From contig DATFFP010000073.1 in the NCBI GenBank assembly GCA_035249985.1, positions 1 to 64,000 on the forward strand: DNA of 64,000 nt. The letters run 5' to 3'. Shown in pieces: positions 40,065-48,713 of this stretch (within the stretch, counting starts at the first letter, position 1; the number at the start of each line of letters is the position of its first letter). Source of the DNA: JAICNG01 sp035249985. GTDB lineage: Bacteria > Gemmatimonadota > Gemmatimonadetes > Gemmatimonadales > Gemmatimonadaceae. The notes under the pieces were generated by a model, which ran no database searches, was not told the origin of the DNA, and saw only the letters and a program-made list of their open reading frames with translations. A program made the position numbers and the translations under genes.

Positions 40065-43000
40065 TTAGGGTGCTCCCTCCGCCAGTGGACGCTCCGGCTC
40101 CCACCACCACGGCCGGTCGATCGCGCGCTGCCGCGGCCAGATCTCCGTCAGCGTCTCCGCCTCGTAGAGCCGGCCGTTCTTCATCACGTAGCGAATCGTG
40201 TTGGTGTTGCGGATGTTCTCGAGCGGGTTCGCGTCGAGCACCTGCAGGTCCGCGAGCTTCCCTCCTTCGAGCGTCCCCAGCTCCTTGCCGAACCCGATCG
40301 CCTCGGCACCGAAGACCGTTCCCACGCGCAGGACGTCGTGATTCTTCATCCCGCCCGACGCGATCGACCAGAGCTCCCAGTGGACGCCGAGTCCTTGCAT
40401 CTGTCCATGGCCACCAAGTCCCACGCGACCGCCCGCGTCGACGATTTTCTTCGCCTGCTCCGCGAGCAGCTTGAAAGAGTACTGGCTGTCGTGCCACCAG
40501 CCTTGTCGACGGAGGCCTCGACGGTGGATCTCCTGCTTCGGAACCCAGCGCGCGACCTTCGGGTCCTTCAGGATGTCGTGATGCTGGTACCAGTAGTTCT
40601 CCGCCCACGGTCCGCCGTACTGGACGAGAAGGGTCGGCGTATAGGTGACGCCACTCTGCGCCAGGACGCTCACGACGTCGTTGTAGAGCGGAGCGATCGG
40701 CAGCGAGTGCTCGATGCCGGCGTACCCGTCGATCGCCTCAGTGAGGTTCTTCTTGAAGTCGAGCCCTCCCTCGAGCGTCGGCGTTAGGCCGAGCTCACGG
40801 GCGGCCATGATCACCCACTGTCGCACCTTCCGATCGCCGACCATGTACTGCTTGATCGTCTTGATCCCGTAAAATTCCGTGTAGCGCTTGAGCAGGTCGC
40901 GGGCATCGTCCAGGCTCTTGATGTCGTCGGCCCAGAAGACACCCGGACCGGTGGAGTAGACGCGCGGACCGATCATCTCGCCTGTCTCGACGAGGTCGCC
41001 ATAGGAGAGGACGTCCGTCGTCGACGTTTGTGGATCGCGCGTCGTCGTGACTCCGTACGCGAGATTCGCGTAGTACTCCCACGGCTGGATGGGATGAATG
41101 CCGAAGCCCGGCCACATGTGTGCGTGGATGTCCACCCAGCCCGGCATGATGGTCTTGCCGGCGACATCGATGACGCGCGCACCGGAGGGAACGGACACGC
41201 TGCCGCGCGCGCCCACGGCGGTGATGCGGTTGTCGGTCACGACGATGTCGGCGTTCTCGATGACCTCGTCGCCCTTCATGGTGATGGCGCGCGCGCCGCG
41301 CAGCACGACGGTGCCTTTCGGCCGATCGCGTTGCACCGTGATGAGCACGTCGACCCGTTCGGGCTCGTACGCCGGCTTGGCCTTTTTCGCCGTATCCGCC
41401 TGCGCGACTCGGGCCGAGTCCACGGGCGTGCGCGCGACGTTCTCGGCGGGGGCACCGCCGGCGCGCGCCGTATCGACGCGCGCGGAATCCGGCTGCGCGG
41501 CCGCGGTCACGCGCTTGAGCGAATCCGCCCGCGCGGTGGAATCGCGCTGGAGCGAGTCGGCGCGCGGCAGATCGTAGGTGAAGTACGAATGGCCGATCGA
41601 GTAGTGCACGCGTTGCGCATCCCGATACCAGCCGACGAAATCCCCGCCGATGCGCGTGAGCCGCCGTGAGGGCACCTGGGCGTTTGCCGGATTCGCGACG
41701 TTGACCATGGGCGTCGTTCCGCCGATCACCGGGATCGAGAGCACGTAGACGTTCCCGTCGACCTGCGCCAGCACGCGATCGCCGTCGGGTGAGACGATGA
41801 TCTCGTCAGCGGGATTGGGCTGCGGGGGATTGCGCCGCGCATCCAGGTTGCCGGTGACCTTGATGTGCGCCTTTCGATCGGTGCCATCGAAGCGCATCGA
41901 CACGAGGCCGTCACGCGGATCGTACAGGTAGACGCGTGCCGTGTCGCGCGTGAAGTGCGGATAGCCGTAGAACGTCATCGGCGTGATGACGCGCGCGTCA
42001 CCGCCGGTCGCGGGGAGCCACACGAGCTCGATGCCGGCCGCGAACGGATTGCGCGTGAACTCTTCGTGCTCCACGCGCTGCTGCCGTGGACCGCGCGCCA
42101 CGACGAGGCGCTGCCCATCCGGCGAGTAGTTGAGCTGCTCGTAGAATGCCTGCTGCCTCGTGAGGCGCTCGGGCTGCGCGCGGCGATCGGTACGCACGCG
42201 CATGACGTCGCCCCCCTCGTCGGTCCACGTCACGTATGCGACGTATCGACCATCTGGCGCCCACACCGGGGCATGCTCCCCGATCCCCCGGCCGGTCGTG
42301 GTGAGGCGCCGCGGCGTGCCGCGCGGCAGGTCCATCACCCACACCTTGTCGAGGGCGGTAAAGGCGAGGCGCTTTCCGTCGGGCGAGGGACGCGCGCCGC
42401 GGACCTGCTGCACGGTGAGCGTCGAATCGTTGAGCTGGTACTCGAATTTCGAGAGGGGGCCCAGCCCGATGTCGATGCCAGCGGTGAACGGAATCTGGAC
42501 CGAGCGACCCGAGGCGACGTCCACCCGCCAGAGCTTGCCGCCAAACGAGGTGACGACCGCCTGTCCGTCGGGCGTGAACGCGGAACCCGGGAGAAGATCG
42601 CGCGTGAAGCGCGACTCCTGGTCGTCGCGCTGCACGTTTTGAACGAGCCACCGCTCATCGCCCGTGGTCAGATCGCGAACGCGCAGCGACGTGACGCTGT
42701 CGGCACGGGTGCCGTATATCATGAGCCTTCCGTCCGGGCTGATCACCGGACGCATGGCGCCGCCGAGCGCGTCGGTGCGGGCGAAGATCTGCCCCGTCTC
42801 GCGGTCGTAGACGGCGATCTGCCACCCGAACGAGGTCTGATTGTACCCGCCCGCGCCCTGCCGAGCGGCCACGTACAGGTACCGTCCATCCTTGCCGAAC
42901 GCCGCGCCGACGTAGTTGTTAGGCGGCGGCGGCGCGAAGGGATTGGGGGGGCCACTCGGCGCCGGCGTCGCGCCTGTCATCTTCAGCCCCGCGCCGCCGT

Positions 43001-43496
43001 CCTTGTGATACAGGTAGAGATCGTAGACCGGCGCGAACTGCGCCGAGTTGCGCGAGACGACCAGGAAGCGCCCGTCCGGCGTCCACTCGGGGGACACGAA
43101 CTGGATCTTCTCGCCCTTGGTGACGGCCTTCGCGTTCTTTCCGTCGGCGTCCATGACCCAGACGTTGTCCGACCCGGATCGGTCGGTGACGAAGGCGATC
43201 TGCTTCCCGTCGGGCGAGAAGCGCGGCTGCACGTCGAAGGCGGGCCCATCCGTAATGCGCGTCGCCTGACCGCCGCCGATGGGCAGCGTGTAGATGTCCC
43301 CGACCATCTCGAAGACGATCGTGCGCCCGTCAGGCGAGACGTCGAGCGAGAGCCAGGTGCCCTCGTCGGTGGTGAGCTTGACGGTCCGCTCGGTCTTGAG
43401 TGGAAGACCCTTCTTGGCGGAGTCGGCTTTCTGTTCCTGAGCGCTGGCCGGTAGGCCGATGACGGCGGCAAGGGCGACGACGATTAAGGAGCGCAT
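40065..43496 (-). CDS. Secreted beta-propeller (PD40) plus amidohydrolase fusion protein
   Basis: An exported 1143-residue protein with signal MRSLIVVALAAVIGLPASAQ. Residues about 35-680 hold repeated TolB/PD40 motifs (SPDGRTIVFEMVGDIYTL, SPDGKQIAFVTDRSGSDNVW, TPDGRFLVVSR, SPDGRLMIYGTR, and others), forming two propellers. A low-complexity Ala/Asp/Ser linker (about 680-735) precedes the amidohydrolase domain (about 740-1130): VVTDNRITAVGARGS, then KTIMPGWVDIHAHMWPG with the metal-binding HxH, TPTLEGGLDFKKN, and FGKELGTLEGGKLADLQVLDANP. The fusion is common in Gemmatimonadota/Acidobacteriota. The substrate is unknown; imidazolonepropionase/prolidase-like relatives suggest an amide or peptide. 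Confidence 0.94.
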   Translation of the reverse strand: MRSLIVVALAAVIGLPASAQEQKADSAKKGLPLKTERTVKLTTDEGTWLSLDVSPDGRTIVFEMVGDIYTLPIGGGQATRITDGPAFDVQPRFSPDGKQIAFVTDRSGSDNVWVMDADGKNAKAVTKGEKIQFVSPEWTPDGRFLVVSRNSAQFAPVYDLYLYHKDGGAGLKMTGATPAPSGPPNPFAPPPPNNYVGAAFGKDGRYLYVAARQGAGGYNQTSFGWQIAVYDRETGQIFARTDALGGAMRPVISPDGRLMIYGTRADSVTSLRVRDLTTGDERWLVQNVQRDDQESRFTRDLLPGSAFTPDGQAVVTSFGGKLWRVDVASGRSVQIPFTAGIDIGLGPLSKFEYQLNDSTLTVQQVRGARPSPDGKRLAFTALDKVWVMDLPRGTPRRLTTTGRGIGEHAPVWAPDGRYVAYVTWTDEGGDVMRVRTDRRAQPERLTRQQAFYEQLNYSPDGQRLVVARGPRQQRVEHEEFTRNPFAAGIELVWLPATGGDARVITPMTFYGYPHFTRDTARVYLYDPRDGLVSMRFDGTDRKAHIKVTGNLDARRNPPQPNPADEIIVSPDGDRVLAQVDGNVYVLSIPVIGGTTPMVNVANPANAQVPSRRLTRIGGDFVGWYRDAQRVHYSIGHSYFTYDLPRADSLQRDSTARADSLKRVTAAAQPDSARVDTARAGGAPAENVARTPVDSARVAQADTAKKAKPAYEPERVDVLITVQRDRPKGTVVLRGARAITMKGDEVIENADIVVTDNRITAVGARGSVSVPSGARVIDVAGKTIMPGWVDIHAHMWPGFGIHPIQPWEYYANLAYGVTTTRDPQTSTTDVLSYGDLVETGEMIGPRVYSTGPGVFWADDIKSLDDARDLLKRYTEFYGIKTIKQYMVGDRKVRQWVIMAARELGLTPTLEGGLDFKKNLTEAIDGYAGIEHSLPIAPLYNDVVSVLAQSGVTYTPTLLVQYGGPWAENYWYQHHDILKDPKVARWVPKQEIHRRGLRRQGWWHDSQYSFKLLAEQAKKIVDAGGRVGLGGHGQMQGLGVHWELWSIASGGMKNHDVLRVGTVFGAEAIGFGKELGTLEGGKLADLQVLDANPLENIRNTNTIRYVMKNGRLYEAETLTEIWPRQRAIDRPWWWEPERPLAEGAP

Positions 43497-43610
43497 GAGC
43501 TCGTACGGAGTGAGGGAGGGTGAACGCCTGGCCCCTTGTCTAAGCCTTTCGGGCGCGAGTGCGCAAGACGGTCATGCGTGGCCTTACCGCACATTAACCA
43601 GGATGGCTCG

Positions 43611-43810
43611 CATCCAGGTTCATGAGGCGACGCGGATTACGCGGAAACTCCGCGGATCGCGCGAACCGTCCCTGGTGCCGGCCGACTCTCCTCGCGCGGG
43701 AAAAAGCAGCGGCTTTTTGCTTCTGTGGAGGAGGGATCACAGCGCGCGGGACCAATCCGCGTGATCAGCGGAGTGTCGGCGTAATCCGCGTCGCCCCATG
43801 AACCTGGATG
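43611..43810. mobile_element. 200-bp ORF-less relative of the GxxExxY element (copy B)
   Basis: The termini are near-perfect 32-bp inverted repeats (43611-43642 against 43779-43810, 31 of 32 matched), starting CATCCAGGTTCATGAGGCGA. The left and right ends align with those of the element at 7014-7712, and the middle has lost the gene. Relics of the homologous interior remain (TGTGGAGGAG, CGGGACCAATCCGCGTGATCAG). This is the only recognisable content of the 395-base gap between 43496 and 43892; the remaining bases show nothing specific. Confidence 0.75.
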
Positions 43811-43891
43811 CCAGTCCAGCCCATCGACCTCCTGACGCGTCCTCAGCCATGGTAGATTGGACGCCTACCCGTCTCTCAACCGCGAGGCCCC

Positions 43892-46324
43892 ATGACTCGC
43901 TCGATCCGTTTCGTCGCCCTCCTTGTTTTCGGTGGACTTCCGACCCTGCTCGCTGCGCAGGAAGGGTATCGTCAGCCGCCCGCGCCGATCGCCGCCATTC
44001 TCGACGCGCAGCAAACGCCAGCGGTGTTCGTCAGCCCCGACCGAGGCTGGCTCTTGTTGGCGGAGCGCGCGTCGCTGCCGTCGATCGCGGAGCTGTCGGA
44101 GCCGGAGCTTCGCCTCGCGGGTCTGCGCATCAATCCGCGAACGGGAGGGCAATCGCGAGAAGTGACCGGGACTGGCCTGCGTCTGCGAGCGATCGCGTCG
44201 GGAAACAACGCGCCCGCCGAGCGCCGCATCGAGACGCCACGAGGTGCGCGCATCGGCACCCCGCAGTGGTCGGAAGACTCGAAGCGCATCGCGTTCACGG
44301 TGACGTCGGACAGCATGGTGAGCCTGTGGATCGCCGACGTCGCCACTGGTGCCGCCCGTCGTACCGACGCACCGCCGCTCAACGCGACGATCGGGTCGCC
44401 CTGCCGGTGGATCGATAACGCGCGCCTGGCGTGCAAGGTCATCCCGCCGGACCGTGGTGCCGAGCCGGCGCGATCCATCACGCCGACCGGTCCGGTCGTG
44501 CAGGAAGCATCTGGTCGCGCGGCACCGAACCGGACGTATCAGGATCTGCTCGAGACGCCGGCGGACGAGAGGCTGTTCGAGCACTACGCGACGAGTCGCA
44601 TCGCGATCGTGTCCGCCGATGGCCCGGCGCGACTCATTGGCGACGCCGGGATTCATCTTTCCGTACAGCCGTCGCCCGACTCGCGCTATCTGCTGGTGAC
44701 GACCTCCCACCGCCCATTCTCGTACGTGGTTCCGGTCTTTCGCTTCCCGCAGCGCATCGAGGTGTGGGATCTCGAGGGCCGCATGGTGAAGCGAGTGACC
44801 GATCGTCCGCTCATTGAGGAGATGTCGATCGCGCGCGACGCGACGGTTCCCGGGCCGCGTGAAGCAACGTGGCGGCAGGATGCGCCGGCGACGCTCGTCT
44901 GGGTGGAAGCGCTCGACACCGGCGACCCGTCGCGCGCGGCGGACCGTCGCGACCGTCTCGTGGCACTGGCGGCACCCTTCGACGGGGAGCCGCGTACCCT
45001 CATCGACGCTGGCTACCGGATCGATGATGTCGTGTGGGCGAGCGACCGACTCGCGCTCGTGTCCGAGGGATGGTGGAAGACGCGCCGCGAGCGCATCTCC
45101 GCGATCACTCCCGGCGCGGCCAGCGGGCCGCGTCTGCTGTTCGACCGCTCGTCGGAGGACCGCTACGGAGCGCCTGGCAGCTTCGTCACCGTCCCGGGGC
45201 CGTTAGGCAGTCCTGTCCTCCTCACCACGCGCGACGGACAGTTCGCGTATCTCGCTGGCGACGGCGCTTCCAGCGAGGGTGACCGTCCCTTCCTCGATCG
45301 GATCGAGCTCGCGACGGGCAGGACGACGCGTCTCTGGCGGTCCCAGGCGCCCTATTACGAGTACGTCGTCACCGTGCTCGACCCGGATGCGCGTCGGGTG
45401 ATCACGCGCCGGGAGTCGGTCACCGAGGCGCCGAACTATTTCCTGCGCGATCTCCGCGCGAATCGGGTGACGGCGCTTACCGACTTCAAGGATCCGGCGC
45501 CGCAGTTTGCCGGGATCACCCGCGAGCTGATCAAGTACAAGCGCGCCGACGGCGTCGACCTCTCGGCCACACTCTACCTGCCCGCGGGGTACGACCGCTC
45601 GCGTGGCCCGCTTCCCTTCCTGTTCTGGGCCTATCCCCAGGAATTCAAGACCGCCGCGGCCGCCGCGCAGGTCCGCGGATCGCCGTATCGCTTCGTGCGC
45701 CCGCAGGGCGCGTCGCACCTCTTCCTGCTCACGCAAGGCTACGGCGTGCTCGACGACCCGGCGATGCCGATCGTCGGCGAAGGGGCGGCGGAGCCTAACG
45801 ATTCGTACATCGACCAGCTCGTGGCGGGGGCGAAGGCGGCGGTGGACGAGGTCGTGCGCCGTGGGGTGGCGGATCGGGAGCGCATCGCCATCGGCGGCCA
45901 CTCGTACGGCGCGTTCATGACGGCGAACCTGCTCGCGCATTCGGATCTCTTCCGGACGGGGATCGCGCGCAGCGGCGCCTACAACCGGACGCTGACTCCC
46001 TTCGGCTTCCAGGCGGAGGAGCGCGACTTCTGGAAGGCGCAGGACACGTACATGAAGATGTCGCCGTTCACCTACGCGCACCAAATCAACGAGCCGGTGC
46101 TGATGATCCACGGCGAGGCCGACAACAACTCGGGTACGTTCCCCGTCCAGTCAGACCGCATGTTCGCGGCGATCAAGGGGAATGGCGGAGTGGTGCGGTA
46201 CGTTCTCCTGCCCTCGGAATCGCATGGCTATCGTGCCCGTGAGTCGGTGGGGCACGTGCTCTGGGAGATGGTCGAGTGGCTGGATCGTTATGTGAAGGAA
46301 GGGAAGAAGACCGCGGCGAGGTAG
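43892..46324 (+). CDS. Secreted S9-family (prolyl oligopeptidase-type) peptidase
   Basis: An exported 810-residue serine peptidase with signal MTRSIRFVALLVFGGLPTLLAAQ. The N-terminal beta-propeller (about 30-560) is followed by the alpha/beta-hydrolase domain. The nucleophile lies in IAIGGHSYGAFMTANLL (GxSxG; Ser about 671), the acid in VLMIHGEADNNSGTFP, and the His in SESHGYRARES. A DDPAMPIVGEG segment near 630 is typical of the S9D glutamyl-endopeptidase group. Members cleave oligopeptides. The gene precedes a composite repeat and is convergent with DUF4142. Confidence 0.94.
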   Translation: MTRSIRFVALLVFGGLPTLLAAQEGYRQPPAPIAAILDAQQTPAVFVSPDRGWLLLAERASLPSIAELSEPELRLAGLRINPRTGGQSREVTGTGLRLRAIASGNNAPAERRIETPRGARIGTPQWSEDSKRIAFTVTSDSMVSLWIADVATGAARRTDAPPLNATIGSPCRWIDNARLACKVIPPDRGAEPARSITPTGPVVQEASGRAAPNRTYQDLLETPADERLFEHYATSRIAIVSADGPARLIGDAGIHLSVQPSPDSRYLLVTTSHRPFSYVVPVFRFPQRIEVWDLEGRMVKRVTDRPLIEEMSIARDATVPGPREATWRQDAPATLVWVEALDTGDPSRAADRRDRLVALAAPFDGEPRTLIDAGYRIDDVVWASDRLALVSEGWWKTRRERISAITPGAASGPRLLFDRSSEDRYGAPGSFVTVPGPLGSPVLLTTRDGQFAYLAGDGASSEGDRPFLDRIELATGRTTRLWRSQAPYYEYVVTVLDPDARRVITRRESVTEAPNYFLRDLRANRVTALTDFKDPAPQFAGITRELIKYKRADGVDLSATLYLPAGYDRSRGPLPFLFWAYPQEFKTAAAAAQVRGSPYRFVRPQGASHLFLLTQGYGVLDDPAMPIVGEGAAEPNDSYIDQLVAGAKAAVDEVVRRGVADRERIAIGGHSYGAFMTANLLAHSDLFRTGIARSGAYNRTLTPFGFQAEERDFWKAQDTYMKMSPFTYAHQINEPVLMIHGEADNNSGTFPVQSDRMFAAIKGNGGVVRYVLLPSESHGYRARESVGHVLWEMVEWLDRYVKEGKKTAAR

Positions 46325-46470
46325 GAGCTGGGGGTCAGGGGTCAGGGATCAGGGAAGGAAAGGCGGCGCCGCTGCGCGGCTGCCGCCTCATCAGATGAGC
46401 AAACGGCGGCGCTTTCGCGCCGCCGTTTGCCGTTCCTTCCCTGATCCCTGACCCCTGACCCCCAGCTCCT
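46324..46470. repeat. Composite GGGGTC-AGGGATCAGGG repeat (copy 3) with CTCATCAGATGAG core
   Basis: Begins at the S9 gene stop: GAGCTGGGGGTCAGGGGTC, AGGGATCAGGGAAGGAAAGGC, hairpin GGCGGCGCCGCTGCGCGGCTGCCGCC, core CTCATCAGATGAG (46387-46399), hairpin AAACGGCGGCGC/GCGCCGCCGTTT, then CCCTGATCCCTGACCCCTGACCCCCAGCTCC. Ends 4 bases before the DUF4142 stop. Outer arms are near-perfect complements. Confidence 0.92.
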
Positions 46471-46473
46471 TCT

Positions 46474-47055
46474 TCAGACCTTCTTGTCCAGCTGCTCCGC
46501 GCGCTTCAGGTGTCCATCGACCGCGCCGCGAGCCTTCTGCAGCAGCGCCTTGAACTCGGCGTTCTGCGTCTTCTCGATCGCGTCGTCGATCTTGTCGAGC
46601 GCGTTCTTGTGCGCCTCGACCTGCTCGTCGATGTACTTGTCGTCGAAGTCGTTGCCGGCGGCTGCTTCATTCAGCTCCCGCATGTCCTCCTGATGATCCT
46701 CGAGGACGTCCTCATCGGTCGCCGTCGTCGACAGCCCAAGACGCTGCGCGGCCTCCGCCACTTCGTTCTTCATCGCGGTGTGGTCCATCTCCATCTGGCG
46801 CGCGAACGCCTTGATCTCTGCGTCCGTCGCCTTCGTCCTCGCGAGCGCGGCGGCCTCGACCTCACCCGTGTTCACTGTCTGGATGAAGGCCACCGCGTTC
46901 GCGTCGCTGTACGCCTCGACGTTGCCGCCCACGGCGGTCGTGTCAGTCACGACCGCAGCCGTGTCGCGATCGGCATACTCGGCATCCCGGCACGCCGAGA
47001 AGCCAAGCATCGTGACCGCCATCACACTGCCGAGAATCTTGTATTGGATCCGCAT
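46474..47055 (-). CDS. DUF4142-family lipoprotein
   Basis: A 193-residue exported protein with signal MRIQYKILGSVMAVTMLGFSAC (lipobox, Cys22). From residue 50 it is a DUF4142 four-helix bundle of ferritin-like type: DANAVAFIQTVNTGEVEAA, FARQMEMDHTAMKNEVAEAA, DHQEDMRELNEAAAGNDFDD and YIDEQVEAHKNALDKIDDAI. Members are found in stress-linked loci, and no enzymatic role is known. A strong RBS, GGAGGGAG, precedes the ATG at 47055. A longer frame to 47304 lacks a signal and is rejected. Confidence 0.92.
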   Translation of the reverse strand: MRIQYKILGSVMAVTMLGFSACRDAEYADRDTAAVVTDTTAVGGNVEAYSDANAVAFIQTVNTGEVEAAALARTKATDAEIKAFARQMEMDHTAMKNEVAEAAQRLGLSTTATDEDVLEDHQEDMRELNEAAAGNDFDDKYIDEQVEAHKNALDKIDDAIEKTQNAEFKALLQKARGAVDGHLKRAEQLDKKV

Positions 47056-47185
47056 GTTCTCCCTCCGAATGATCTGGCCCCCGGACTCGGGTCTCGGGTC
47101 CGGACGGAAGGGGCTTTTGCAAGAACTGTGGAACTGGAGATGGAAGCGGGCGAAAGCGCTGGCGGGCCAACTCCTAACGTTTCGG

Positions 47186-48037
47186 TCAGCCGCCTCGGAG
47201 CACGAATGAGAACACGCTGCCGCGCCCCGGTTCGCTCTCGACGGCGAGCGCAGACCCGTGGGCTTCGACCACCCCGCGCGCGATCGCGAGACCGAGCCCC
47301 GCACCGCCGCGCCGATAGCGCCGCGCCTGCCAGAAGCGCTCGAAGAGGTGCGGGAGCTCTTCGGGTGGGATGCCGACTCCGGTGTCGGATACCGAGCACA
47401 TCGCGGAGTCGGGTGCCTGCCGCGTCACACGTACCGTCACCGAGCCGCCCGCAGGCGTGAAGCGCAGCGCGTTGCTGATGAGGTTCTCGAGAACCTGCGA
47501 CAGGCGATCGCGGTCGGCGTGCACGCGGGGAACGTCGTGGTCGACCATGCACTCGAGCGTGCGCCCGCCTTCGGTGGCCTCCAGACGAAATTGCTCGCAG
47601 ACCTCGCTGGCCAGCGCCGCCACGTCCAGCTCCCGCAGCTCGACGGTGAACGCTCCGCTCTCCATTCGCGCCACGTCGAGCAGATCCTGGATGAGCCGAT
47701 TCATGCTCGAGGCCGCGCGACGGATGACATCGAGCAGCCGCCTGCGCTCAGGTTCTGCGAGCTCCACATCCGTCAGGAACGCGGCGCTCGATTGCACGGC
47801 ATTCAGCGGCGCGCGCAAGTCGTGCGCGACGATGGCGAGCACCTCATCGCGCATGGCCAGCGCGGTCTCTGCTCGCGAGAGCGCGTCGGTGAGCCGAACG
47901 TGCTCGGAGGCAAGCGCGCGTTGCGCCGCCTCGAGCTCCGTAGCGCCGTCATCCGGCGCGGGATGGTCAGCCGGAACGAATGGACGCGGCGTCATCGTGT
48001 CACGAACGATGCGTTCGCCCTGCGGCTCGGGATTCAT
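47186..48037 (-). CDS. Soluble sensor histidine kinase (no membrane segment)
   Basis: A 283-residue histidine kinase with no sensor or membrane domain. A 30-residue coiled-coil lead (ELEAAQRALASEHVRLTDAL) precedes the HisKA block VLAIVAHDLRAPLNAVQSS, phospho-acceptor His72. HATPase_c motifs are LSQVLENLISNALRFTP (N box), SVSDTGVGIPPEELPHLFE and GGAGLGLAIARG (G boxes). It ends with the classic GSVFSFVLRGG. No response regulator is adjacent. It is probably cytoplasmic and partnered by a regulator elsewhere. Confidence 0.93.
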   Translation of the reverse strand: MNPEPQGERIVRDTMTPRPFVPADHPAPDDGATELEAAQRALASEHVRLTDALSRAETALAMRDEVLAIVAHDLRAPLNAVQSSAAFLTDVELAEPERRRLLDVIRRAASSMNRLIQDLLDVARMESGAFTVELRELDVAALASEVCEQFRLEATEGGRTLECMVDHDVPRVHADRDRLSQVLENLISNALRFTPAGGSVTVRVTRQAPDSAMCSVSDTGVGIPPEELPHLFERFWQARRYRRGGAGLGLAIARGVVEAHGSALAVESEPGRGSVFSFVLRGG

Positions 48038-48266
48038 GCGAGACGCTGATGCTCGGAGATCATCGACGACGGTGGTGCCGCGCGAATGATGGCATCACCT
48101 CGGAACCGGCGACGGGCCGGCGTGAAGGCGGGCAACGGCGTCGTCGCCCTGGTGCGCTCCTTGGGTTGGGACCGGGGCGCGGTGGGAAGTGCACTATGTT
48201 GCCAATGCGGACACGCAAACGCAAGCGTCGTTGCGAGAGTGAGACTTGCCGATGACCCAAAAAGCG

Positions 48267-48290
48267 AACGGCCAGCGCGGGCTGGCCGTT
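48267..48290 (-). terminator. Terminator of rpsU
   Basis: AACGGCCAGC (48267-48276) pairs perfectly with GCTGGCCGTT (48281-48290) around a 4-base loop. Read on the minus strand, the stem is followed by CGCTTTTTGGG. It lies 18 bases after the bS21 stop. The rest of the interval 48038-48266 has nothing I recognise. Confidence 0.8.
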
Positions 48291-48307
48291 TCACCTGGCT
48301 TTTGGGG

Positions 48308-48490
48308 TCAACCGCGGGAACGCTTGCGCCGGCGTGCCGCCGCCGCTTTCTGCTGACGCGCTTCACTCGGCTTCACGTAATGCCGCTTGCGCCGCAGATC
48401 CTGGAGCACACCCGCCCGCTGGACCTTCTTCTTGAAGGTCTTGAGCGCCCACTCGATACGGTCGACGTCGTCCAACTTCACTTCGACCAC
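48308..48490 (-). CDS. rpsU: 30S ribosomal protein S21
   Basis: Small-subunit ribosomal protein bS21, 60 residues. VEVKLDDVDRIEWALKTFKKKVQRAG matches the family's N-terminal helix pair, and RRKRHYVKPSEARQQKAAAARRRKRSRG is its basic C-terminal tail. bS21 helps 16S 3'-end function in initiation. It is preceded by GGAGGAGGATCC (minus strand), a very strong SD-like run, directly upstream of ATG at 48490. It stands alone, with its own terminator at 48267-48290. Confidence 0.97.
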   Translation of the reverse strand: MVEVKLDDVDRIEWALKTFKKKVQRAGVLQDLRRKRHYVKPSEARQQKAAAARRRKRSRG

Positions 48491-48586
48491 GCTGGATCCT
48501 CCTCCTCGCGGTACGGAGATGACGCGTGTCTAGCCCCCGCGGTAATTGGCCAAAATATGGTCTTTTCGCGGAGCGAGCAACAAGAA

Positions 48587-48713
48587 GCCAGGAGCGAGGA
48601 GTCGGGGGTCAGGATCAGGGGGTATCAGGGGGTGGGTTTCAGGAGACCTGCCGCGCACTCCTCGCACCCATTCCCTGACACCCCCTGATCCCTGACCCCT
48701 GACCACTAGCTCC
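48587..48713. repeat. GGGGTC-AGG repeat variant (copy 4, core lost)
   Basis: CCAGGAGCGAGGAGTCGGGGGTC, AGGATCAGGGGGTATCAGGGGGTG and, on the other side, CCCATTCCCTGACACCCCCTG, ATCCCTGACCCCTGACCACTAGCTCC. The CTCATC(A/T)GATGAG core and the GC hairpins are missing. The right edge overlaps the DEAD-box gene's last codons and stop (CTAGCTCC, minus strand), as in the NUDIX gene. Confidence 0.8.

Noticed and set aside
43459..43764. Plus-strand frame overlapping the 43.6-kb element
   Set aside because: Composed of intergenic and repeat sequence, no start context, no similarity to any family I recognise.
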